Positions 20,296 through 30,515 of a stretch of 64,000 nt of DNA are shown in pieces (the stretch's first letter is position 1; each line of letters opens with the position of its first letter). Source of the stretch: Lepidodermella squamata (taxonomy: Eukaryota > Gastrotricha). The position numbers and the translations under genes were made by a program. The notes beneath the pieces were generated by a model. It was not told the DNA's origin and searched no databases. It saw nothing but the letters and a program-made list of their open reading frames with translations. Location of the stretch: contig JBLDXI010000066.1 of NCBI GenBank assembly GCA_047495785.1, positions 620,001 to 684,000 on the forward strand, given 5' to 3'.

Positions 20296-23200
20296 TTACA
20301 GATTTCCATCGTAGGTTTCTTCAACCATTAAATAAGACGCTCCACCAAGGGTAGCCGAGTAAATCTTGTTGAAAGCTCCCCAGCCACCAGCTGTGTCGAC
20401 CTTCCCGACCGTAAGCCCTATTGTTACAGCCCCAGCTGGAATCGGACCGCGACAAATGCCCTCCACTATTTCAAATTTGTACGAGTGTTCGAATCGAATT
20501 TAAACATGCTTACCGACACTCGGCATAGCTCGACACAATCCGTAAGCCGGTCCGTTAAAGTACCACCAGGACTCGATGCGCTGTGGGCTCGTGCAATCAG
20601 CTCCATTGATCGTGATGTAGAAGCGCGTCCCCTCATTATTATTATTTCCATTCGTGCACATTTCTTGCATTCCGTACCATTTTACGTGCAGGGAGGATGC
20701 GTTTTGAAGTTTGTTATACGTCCTTGTCTGAAAAATCAGGAAACGTAAAGTATGTCTTCGATGCTTGAATAGGCTCACCGTGATAGGGCTTAAACAGGCT
20801 GAACCAGCCAGCGCTCTGCATCCTTCAGTAATCGAATAATATCGCCGGTTGAAGTAGGGCAGAAGAAGGGCACTTCCATCATTAAGTAAAACTTAATGGG
20901 AACAAGATAATCACTGCTTAACGTATCAGCCTTAAGGTATCAGACTTACAGACGTTGATAGGTAGGTTTTCGTGAATTTCTTCGACTATCATCCCGGATG
21001 GCTTCGCTCTCCCGATATCGATGCTACCCCCAGAGCCTCCATCTGTATAGTAGGCGCAATTGTGGTCCCACCACAACCTGATATCGTACTTCCCAGCTGG
21101 CAAGTTGCGACACACCCCATCAACTAGATGAAAATGAAAAGGGACCTCGACTGTGAATTACGAAAAGAGACACCAACGTTCGATTGTGTAGCCGGATGGT
21201 CCAACTCTGCTCTGCCCAGTTCCGTATGTCAATTCCTTGTAGACGGTTTCGATAGAGTAAGGATCAGTGCAAAGTCGGTCGTTGATTGTGAAGTAAAATC
21301 GTATGCAGCGGTCGTAAAGGTTCAGAAGAACTGTCCCTTGCCAGTAAATTCGCAGCAACGAAGTATCAGATCGCTTTTTGTACTTCCAAATTGCCTTTCA
21401 AGGAGGAAATCTTGAAATTATATTGAAATTTCAAATAATCAGCCAACCCAGTCAGTCATTCCACCAGTAAGCCATCCATTAAAATTCAAAGCTTTCCATT
21501 GCTTGGAAACTGTATTGAAGACCTAGGGAATATTTCGAGAAGATCAAACTAAGGACAGTAGGGGAATACTCACAGTCGCGCTCTGACACCTAGCCGTGTC
21601 ATCTGTCGAAAGTCAATTGTAAAACCTGAGGTTTTCACGAACTTTTCAAACCTAATTTAAAGAAATAGTCTGAGGGTATGTACTCCTCGACCCAGATGAA
21701 GTGGGGAGGCGAAACGCCATTCACAGTCATGCCGATATTTGCTCCATTGCCCTGGCTCATGCCGAAGGAGCGATAGTCGTAATAGAAAACGACTTGATAG
21801 GTTCCAGCTGGAAAATCCGTGAGCGTGCATGGGAATTCACCGTGCAATGACTTGCTGAAAGTATCGCTGTTATGTGTGTCGTAGAATTCGCTTTCTAGGA
21901 CCCAGAAGATATTGTCATCCCCAGCGCAGTTGATACCGTTAATTGTAACATAGACGTAGCTGTCACGTAGCGGGCAACATGAGGGGTTTGAATTGAAGTT
22001 ATTCCAAGCCCCGATTGATATATGAATGCGGAAATGGGTGAAGTCATGCTTTTTGGTCACGGACATTGTCTGAGAAAAATATAATTTGTTTAGATCTCAA
22101 ATAGATTCATGACTCACCCAAAGTTGAAAGGGATAGGCGCTGGCAGATCGAGGCGAAAATACGGCCTTGTTTTGTATGACCGTGACTCGCCTCGGGACAT
22201 CAAAGCACGAAGCCATTTCACCTATAACAACGCGTGAATTACAGTGTGGGGCATAAATGTTGAGCCGATTTAATTTCTACGCAGCGCAGTCATTTTGGCT
22301 CCGATTTCTACATATCTTACACCGTTGGAAAGCCCATGAAAAACAATATATTCCCCTAAAGTTTTGCTCGAGTGATCCTGGGCGAATCCAAGTTACAGCA
22401 AATTTGAGACGTCGAGCTGGTCGCTCAAAAACACGTCACTTTTTGTTACAACTATGCCAGTTTTGAGCCTCACTGAACTCTAAAAAGTCCGGACTCCAAC
22501 TGGGCTAGCTATAAAATGGCACAGATACCAATGAATCTGATGAAAAAGGTCATTTTTCGCCTCGTTTTGTGGCAAAAGAGACTTTCGCAAGCATGCTACC
22601 GATAACGTGCTTTAGTTTGTTCACTTGCTTGCGAGCTTAATACGCATTTTCGTAGGCTTCATTGCATCCCAAAGCTCTCGAATGAATTTCTTTGCCTATA
22701 TGGTATACCTTCTCTAGACCAATCATCCTGTCGCGATAAGACTTATATTATTGTCCCAAACCATTGTCAGAGATGGCTGGAGTATGTCGGAATACTGATT
22801 TGTCAATTTATTAAGGTTTTGGGGCGTCATAAGATTGCCTTTGATACGTACAAAAGCTTGAGTTTAAATTTTTGAAATTTACGTGTTTTTGAGCAACCAG
22901 CTCGACGTCTCAAATTCGGCTCAACAAAGTCGGCTCAAAATTTATGCCCCTTACTGTAATTAGTCACAAAACTCAAAAATGTATGATCTCTCACCAGCGC
23001 AATAAGATTCGTTGTTTGGGCAATCCTTCAAGCAAACTGGGGAGATGGCATCGGCTGAGGGCTGGCTGATTGCAGGACAGAAGTCGTCGCAGCCATCAAT
23101 ACCCGTGGTTCGGTCCGGCACTCCCTCCCCTATCGTCTGCGGAGCGATCAAAATTCCTGAAGTTAAATCCCCACTATCGCGATCAAACCCAATCGCTGTG

Positions 23201-23487
23201 TCCTTATCTGCCCTGAGAAGCCAGCATTCCAAGCGGCTAGGTACGTAGAAAGCCGTGCGACAAGGTGGTGACGAGGTCGCAAGGCATCGCGTTTCGCATT
23301 GTTCTTGGTTCGCGACGTTTCGACTCGCGCCTCTTATCACGTAGAGGTTCCAAGCTAAATCGGATGTATCAACGTTCAACGCGATATCTTGGGCGTGGAA
23401 GTAATTAGAGCACTTCCCTCTGAATATGAATTCACCGGAAACATTGCAGGCAATCGTTAGTATCAGAATTGTGAAAACTTTTGCCAT
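20296..23487 (-). CDS. PAN + 3x CTHRC1-C-like secreted protein, paralogue 4
   Basis: Same exon plan as the other members. Exon 1 (22995-23487, 493 bases) encodes the signal peptide MAKVFTILILTIACNVSG and a PAN-like domain (RGKCSNYFHAQDIALNVD). The later exons carry the three CTHRC1-C-like domains, ending GICRGPIPAGAVTIGL...MVEETYDGNL with TAA at 20296. It is nearly identical to paralogue 5 throughout, so the two are the youngest pair. Intron 1 (22222-22994, 773 bases) holds a Tc1/mariner-type MITE absent from the 56-base intron 1 of paralogue 5. The product is predicted secreted. Confidence 0.83.
22242..22956. mobile_element. Non-autonomous Tc1/mariner-type MITE in intron 1 of paralogue 4
   Basis: The 715-bp element has terminal inverted repeats CAGTGTGGGGCATAAATGTT / CAGTAAGGGGCATAAATTTT continuing into GAGCCGA. 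Further inner inverted similarity includes GAGACGTCGAGCTGGT near 22407 and its complement near 22901. It is flanked by TA on both sides (22240-22241 and 22957-22958). The homologous intron of paralogue 5 is 717 bases shorter, which is element plus one TA. No transposase ORF is present. Confidence 0.9.
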
Positions 23488-24261
23488 TTCCAGTTGCTCG
23501 TTTTTTGAATTCTCGCATGAACTATTTTGCAGAAGAGAAAAATTGACCTTGGCTTTTGTCCAGGCAAATGGTTAACTGACGTCAACGGCTTGACTTCACT
23601 CCTAACTATATTTACCTCATAAAATTTTTACTTTTCTTGCGTGAAAGGTTAGGCAAGGTGCGACACATTCTGCTAGCGTGTTCAAAATCATGGGAATAAT
23701 GAATAATGAATTGATGAGTATCTATTTATAGAAATGTAAATTATTGATTGGCCCAGGTGGCGTAACCAGCTGGTTGTTTTGGTTGTTCAAACAACTACCA
23801 AAATGAAAGCTCAAAACCCCCTCTTTGCCCTATTTCTCGGCAGTATAACAATGTCCATTAGGGCTCTGACTTCCGATCACTTCGACTGAGGCGAGGTTGT
23901 ATTTTTCTCTAAATTATTCGGCACATTGCTCGTAATGAGCGCGCTTTCCCCGGTCGACCTCAGCTGATTTTTTCGGCTGATTTTTCAAACTGGATTGTTG
24001 GGTCGAGGATGCAACCTTCTCTTGTTGCTTTGCTGGATGTAATGTCGTGGACCCTTTTGAGGCTGTCATTATCTGCTAGACAAGGTACCTCCTCACTGTT
24101 AAATGTTAAAGCAATGCTAAAAACCTGAAAGTTCATTTTCGGAAACTTCCGCTCGATAATTTCTCTGAAGGATAAAAAAATCATTATTTATGGAAAATGC
24201 ATTATTTCGCGCTTCTTAATAAAAGGCAAAGCAAGCGAACAATATGCACTATGAAGTATGT
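23488..24261. other. Upstream flank of paralogue 4
   Basis: No gene. It is homologous in patches to the flank of paralogue 5 (for example TAGAAATGTAAATTATTGATTGG at about 23731 versus 30096), marking the segmental duplication. Confidence 0.5.
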
Positions 24262-24790
24262 TATATTATATTATTCATGAGCGTGTCTGTGCTAACGAAG
24301 TGAAAAACTCGACAAATCGCCCTCTGGCGGAATGGTCGTTAATAAACAGCAGCCTTTGTGCTGCATGGCGCTCTTCAATCAGCCGTCCATGTTACGTAGC
24401 ACCAATCAAACTTGTGAACTCCATCCGCTATCGTCAGGGTGCGATCCGCGAGCTCCCAGGGATGGAAAAAAAAATTTTGCTGTTTTTGCCAAAATGACGA
24501 GTCATTTCGACGAGTCCCCCCTGAAAGTCGCACACTGGCTATCGTCCTCCAGTAGCTCGCGTCTATCCAGGTAACCATCAAATCGATCAAGTATAGCAGA
24601 CATCAAAACCTTCAAATGCCGATGATTGTTTGGAAAAGCGACATGATAGACCGGGTGTCGGCGCTGAAGTCACTGACAACACTTCCCACCATCAGGAGAT
24701 GGCTTATCCCAGCGAATGACAGCGTGATTCCACCGAAAACCACAGAGTCAGAGTCCCGAGGAAAAAGAAATCGCACATTGAGGTTTAAAT
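24262..24790 (-). pseudogene. Fragment of the polycystin-1-like gene 3' end
   Basis: Two blocks match the intact polycystin gene. 24262-24605 corresponds to its last exon (30511-30720), including CCCTCTGGCGGAATGGTCG and GCGCTCTTCAATCA. 24606-24770 corresponds to 31070-31210 inside the channel exon (ATGCCGATGATTGTTTGG). The approximately 350 bases that separate these blocks in the intact gene are deleted, the frame is broken, and a 103-bp hAT-type MITE interrupts the first block. It is a dead copy left by the duplication that produced paralogues 4 and 5. Confidence 0.85.
24435..24537. mobile_element. 103-bp hAT-type MITE inside the polycystin pseudogene
   Basis: Ends are CAGGGTGCGA and, read inward from the other side, CAGTGTGCGA. 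Perfect 8-bp target-site duplications GCTATCGT lie at 24427-24434 and 24538-24545. The intact polycystin exon has no insertion at the corresponding site. Confidence 0.8.
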
Positions 24791-27260
24791 ATCGTTAGCG
24801 ACGTTTAATAGCGATTTGGGCTTGTTTACGTCAGTTTAAAGGTGAACTGTGGCAAGTGAAAAGTCATTTGTTTTTGCTTTTTTATTCAAGTAAAAAACAG
24901 CGCTTTTTACTTGTCACCGGTACCTTGAAAATGACGCAAATAAGCCTAAATCCGAGTTATTCAACGTCGCTAACGATATCACTAGCATTCTTGAAGGATA
25001 AGTTTCAAAAAGTTTGAGGCTATTTGAGGCTCACGACTATTTTCACCTTTTGAATAAATGCATTCAATTTAGTGTGCAAATTTCATAATTAGCGATAACA
25101 GGCGAGTGTCCGATCTATTACATCATCTGCTAGTAAAACAACAGGCGCCTGCTAAGCGGGCGCCAATGTATACTCACGGTGAAATTTCTCAAATTTCGGA
25201 TCACTGGTAACCGCGTCGACTGCACTGAGGGGTTCTAAATTCTCAACTAAAGACAAGTCCCTGAGGTTAACACACGTAAGAATCGTCGTCAACATGGTCG
25301 ATTTGATAAGGAAGCCCAAATCAAAATGTGGATTTATGAAAAGGTTAGCATATCTGATTCATGCATGAACAAGAACTCTTGTAACATGGATAATTAGTCC
25401 ACTGGGTTACTCCTCGAATGGTGATGGGTTACTTAAAAACTTAAACTTAAACTTAAACGTTATTGACGTGCAATTATCATATGCATGATTTGCATGATTC
25501 CGTTCCCCGCGACCTGAAGACCAAAAGTTCGCGAATGAACGCCCTCTAATTAGACCGATCACGAGTGGTCTCTTCAATTTTGTCACAATTCAGACATTTT
25601 TCAATGTAGACGCTTAAAAGATTCTGTTAATTTTCGAGATTTTTTGCGTGCAGTAAGCTCTAAGCACTACATTAATCCCATCCTACCCTTGGCTTTCCCC
25701 TTGCCCAACTTTCTCTGCCACTCATGGATCGGGTGTCGTTCATTCTAAGAAAGAAAGAAAGAGACGTAGTCGGTTATGTTCTGTTTGAGCTGAGATGGGT
25801 TCTATGCCCGCGCAAATTTACCTCATGTCTTCGTTTCCGACTTCGTCCATGATTGTGACGTTGGCTATAGCCCTAGGCCACCTCATCTGTACCACCCACA
25901 GCCGCATTTGGTGGGCTACGGTTGCATTCCAGTTTTCACAGGCGTAGAGGAATGTCGGAGTCATTACTTCTCGTTTCACCTTCATTTTATAAATACTACT
26001 TTTTATAAATGTATTTAATGCCCCAGCTTTTACACGACCCGGCTTTTTGCACCCATTCTGCTATTTCCAGAGTGCAATTACCGTCAGAGCTAATTATGAA
26101 TGACTCATGGCAAAAGCTTGGGGTTGTCTAGACGAGGAAAAACTGCTGAGCCTTAATCAGGAGAACAACAAAGAAACACTTCCTTTGTGATTTTCGAACG
26201 TTCATTTCGGAGAACAAAACGAAGTCGTTATTGGCAAGCCATGTAAATACTGTTAACTATCAAGCTTGCGTCTCTACCATAGTCAGGGTATTCGGTTTAA
26301 ACTCAAACCAGTTTCTACCAGTTTACACCGGTGCCGGTAAAAACCGGTTTTTTCTCAATTACAATAAAAACCGCGGTTTTAATTAAACAGACTAATCCGA
26401 CGGTTAGATAGTAAGACATCACCAGGAATATGTCGTCCTAGCTGAAAGTGTTGGCACAAAGTTCAGCTACAAGACCAGGAGTTGCGTTAGTTATGATAAT
26501 CAGCTATGAATCTAAGCGTGAAGGATCATTTGAAAAGTAAGATTCGGCCAAATTCGAACAAAATCAATCATTCACTGTATAATCGATAATCCATTTTTGA
26601 TAACAGATACTCCCAGTGTAAAAACAGATGCGCTCAGCGTGTTCAGCGCCTCAGATTACCCCTAGAACTCAAATATCTCTACATAATTCGCAAATCTAAC
26701 GAAAATATCGGAAAATCAAAATTCACTTCCGGTTTTTCAATTGTTGAGCAGAAAATTGTAAAAAAAGTTTTTTCAAAAGAATCGGCAAAACCGCGTCTTT
26801 TGATCGCAAAATCCCCCTCAGGAACTCAATCCCGTTTTCAGAATTTTATTACTTTTAGCTGTTTTTTATTACTTTATTGCTTTATTGCTTTATTGCATTC
26901 AATCGAATTTTCATGAAAATAGTCGAGTAACACATCAAACTATGCAGTTTTTTGCGTAGATTAACGTGGTGTACTCGAAAATTCAATGGAAGCTAAGGCA
27001 TTTGAGTTGTTTGACTCTCCTTTGGTCAGATCCTTTGATTATTGAAATTCATTAAAAACCGGTGTTTATTAGCGGTATAAATCGGTTTAAACTGGTGGGC
27101 GGTTTTTTCAGAATAAAAACCGGTCGGTATAATACCCTGACCATAGTCCTATTCTATCATAGGGCACACTTAAAATTAACAAAAGTTACCGCATTATCAC
27201 TATGTCAAATTACGAAAAACAATATTCACGCTGATATATGTTGCGTAGCCTGCGGTGCTA
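24791..27260. other. 2.5-kb gene-poor stretch between paralogues 4 and 5
   Basis: It contains the hAT-type element at 26284-27139 and simple repeats (CTTAAA triplet near 25436-25458, GAAA run near 25749-25770). No coding region is supported. Confidence 0.45.
26284..27139. mobile_element. Non-autonomous hAT-type element
   Basis: The 856-bp segment has CAGGGTATT termini in inverted orientation and perfect 8-bp target-site duplications ACCATAGT at 26276-26283 and 27140-27147. Subterminal sequence at both ends is rich in ACCGGTTTTT / AAAAACCGGT words. There is no transposase ORF. A triple ATTGCTTT repeat lies near 26877. Confidence 0.85.
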
Positions 27261-29827
27261 TTACAGATTTCCATCGTAGGTTTCTTCAACCATTAAGTAG
27301 GACGCTCCGCCAAGGGTAGCCGAGTAAATCTTGTTGAAAGATCCCCAATTGTTAACTGTGTCGACCTTTCCCAATGTAAGTCCTATTGTAACAGCCCCAG
27401 CTGGTATCGGACCGCGACAAATGCCCTCCACTATTCCAAATTTGGATGAATTTCCGAATTGAATACTGAATTTAAGCATACTTACCGACATTCGGCATAG
27501 CTCGGCACAATCCGTAAGCCGGTCCGTTAAAGTACCACCAGGACTCGATGCGCTGTGGGCTCGTGCAATCAGCTCCATTGATCGTGATGTAGAAGCGCGT
27601 CCCCTCAGGATTGTTATTTCCATTCGTGCACATTTCTTGCATTCCGTACCATTTCACGTGGAGGGACGACGCGTTTTGAAGTTTGTTATATGTCCTCGTC
27701 TGGAAAATCATAAAACGTCAAACGCTAAGTGAAATTAAGGATGAGAGATTGTCTTATTTCTAATTTCAAATTATGCAGAATTGGGTCCGAAAAATGGGAC
27801 ACGCTCTCTAGTTCACAAACTCGAAAGCACCCACCGTGATAGGGTTCAAACAGGCTGCGCCAGCCTGAGCTCTGCAGCCTTCTGTAATAGAATAATATCG
27901 CCGGTTGAAGTAGGGCAGAAGCAGGGCACTTCCATCATTGAGTAAAACTAAACAAGGACAATGTAATAATTTGACATGCCTTTACTTATTACTTTTTAGA
28001 CTTACAGACGTTGATGGGTAGATTTTCGTGAATTTCTTCGACTATCATCCCGGATGGCTTCGTTCTCCCGATATCGATGCTACCCCCAGTACCTCCATCT
28101 GTATAGTAGGAGCAATAGTGGTCCCACCACAGCCGGATGTCGTACTTCCCAGCTGGCAAATTGCGACACACCCCATCAACTAGATAGAAATGAAAAGGAA
28201 TCTCGGCTGTGAATTAAAAAAAAACCAACGTTCGATTGTGTAGCCGGATGGCCCAACTCGGCTCGTTCCAGTTCCGTACGTCAATTCCTTATAGACAGTT
28301 TCGATAGAGTAAGGGTCAGTGCAAAGTCGGTCGTTGATTGTGAAGTAAAATCGTATGCAGCGGTCGTAAAGGTTCAGAAGAACTGTCGCTTGCCAGTAAA
28401 TTCGCAGCAACGAAGTATCAGATCGTTTTTTGTACTTCCAAATTGACTGTGAGGGAGAAACTTTGAAATAATGTTTAAATTTCGAATAAGTAATAAGCCA
28501 ACCCAGTCAGTCGTGCCACCAAAAAGCCATCCATTAAAATTCGAAGCTTTCCATTGCTTAGAAACTGTATTAAAGACCTAGGGAATATTTCGAGAATATC
28601 AAACTAAGGACAGTAGGGAACACTCACAGTCGCGCTCTGGCACCTAGCCGTGTCATCTGTCGAAAATGCATTTTAAAACAATAATTTCGACTGAATCTTC
28701 GAACCTAATTTGAAGAAATAGTCTGAAGGTATGTACTCCTCGACCCAGATGAAGTTGGGAGACGAAACGCCAGACACAGTCACGCCGATATCGGCACCGT
28801 TGCCTCTGCTCATGCCGAAGTTACGATAATCGTAATAGAAATTTATTTGATAAGTTCCAGCTGGAAAGTCTGTGAGCGTGCATGGGAATTCAGCGTGCAA
28901 TGACTTGCCGAAAGTATCGCTGTTATGCGCGTCGTAGAATTCGCTTTGTAGGACCCAGAAGATGCTGTCATCCCCAGCGCAGTTGATACCGTTAACAGTA
29001 GCGTAGATGTAGCTGTCGCGTAAGGGGCAGCAGCCGTTGTTTAAATTAAGGTTATTCCAAGCCCCGATTGATATATGGATGCGGAAATGCGTGAAATCAT
29101 GCTTTTTTGTTACGGACATTGTCTGGGAAAAATATGAAATTATTCAAAAAATCTCGATTGGAATCAATACTCACCCAAAGTTGAAATGGATAGGCGCTCG
29201 CAGATCGGGGCGAAAATGTGGCCTTGTTTTGTATGACCGTGACTCGCCTCGGGACATCAAAGCACGAAGCCATTTCACCTATAACAACGCGTGAAATAAT
29301 TCATCACTAAACTCAGAAATGTCTGGTCCCTCACCAGCGCAGTAAGATTCGTTGTCTGGACAGTCTTGTAGGCAAACTGGGGAGATGGCATCGGCTGAGG
29401 GCTGGCTGATGGCCGGACAAAAATTGTCGCAGCCATCAATCCCCGTGGTTCGGTCCGACACACCGTCACCTATCGTTTGTGGAGCGATTAGAATTCCCGA
29501 GGTTACATCCTCGCGATCGCGATCGAACCCCATCGCTGTGTCCTTATCTGCCCTGAGAAGCCAGCACTCCATGCTGCTGGGTACGTAAAAAGCCGTGCGA
29601 CAAGGTGGTGACGAGGTCGCAAGGCATCGCGTTTCGCATTGTTCCTGATTCGTGACGTTTCGACTCGCGCCTCTTATCACGTAGAGGTTCCAAGCTAAAT
29701 CGGATGTATCAACGTTCAGCGTGACATCTTGGGCGTGGAAGTAATTCGAGCACTTCCCTCTGAATATGAATTCAGCGGAAACATTGGAGGCAATCGTTAG
29801 TATCAAAATTGCAAAGACTTTTGCCAT
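27261..29827 (-). CDS. PAN + 3x CTHRC1-C-like secreted protein, paralogue 5
   Basis: Same ten-exon structure. Exon 1 (29335-29827, 493 bases) has the signal peptide MAKVFAILILTIASNVSA and a PAN-like domain (RGKCSNYFHAQDVTLNVD). Intron 1 is 29279-29334. The three CTHRC1-C-like domains follow (NGINCAGDDSIFW...FPCTLTDFPAGTY; YFTINDRLCTDPYSIE...GVCRNLPAGKYDIRLWW; YITINGADCTSPQRIE...GICRGPIPAGAVTI) and the protein ends ETYDGNL. It is nearly identical to paralogue 4. It lies about 0.7 kb downstream of the polycystin-1-like gene, on the same strand. Confidence 0.85.
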
Positions 29828-30515
29828 TTTTCAGCGGCTCGTTTCGGCGTCTCTCGTCTTTCACAGTAAGTGTGAACACAAAATGCCCGCGTCTCACCTG
29901 TTTTTTGTCCAGGCATGGGTGTGACTTTTCACTCTTAAGGTGCCGATATTTACCTTATCGAACTTGCCATTTTTGTTGCGTGTTCGAAACAATGGTAGGC
30001 AAGGCGACGTATTACTGCGACGAATTCTGATAGTGCGTGAAATTATTTGCGGATCATGAATTATGAATCATGAATTGATGCCCATCCATTCGTATAGAAA
30101 TGTAAATTATTAATTGGCCACAAGTCGAAAATATGTTATCTAAGTATAGAAAGATAAAGCTTACGATAGTTCTAACGAACATTACTATCGTAAGGGGTTC
30201 TAACTTGGGACAAAACAGGTTTCAAACTTTGGTCTGAAAAATTTGTAAAACTGTGAATCTGAATTTTGCGAGTCCGAATTATTGGGACAATTCTTCTAGA
30301 CCTTCGCTCATGTGAGGCTTAAAGAATTAAGAATTAAGAAGCATTAGGTATTAAGAAGTAAATCGATGGTTCGGAAAATTAGTCCGGTCGGACAATTCCG
30401 TTTTATTTTCAAAATGTGGCACGCTCTTAGTCCTTTAAAAAAATTAGTGTTAAAGCGATACAAAAGTCTTGACAGTCCCAAGCAAGCAATCAATAGCCAC
30501 CATTTTTTATTATTT
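29828..30515. other. Spacer between polycystin gene and paralogue 5
   Basis: It holds the 3' flank of the polycystin gene and the promoter of paralogue 5. A short inverted repeat ACGATAGT-TCTAACGAACATT-ACTATCGT lies near 30163-30191. No gene is seen. Confidence 0.4.

Noticed and set aside
25436-25460. CTTAAA tandem and GAAA run near 25749 as functional repeats
   Set aside because: Three or four copies of simple sequence in an AT-rich spacer are expected by chance.
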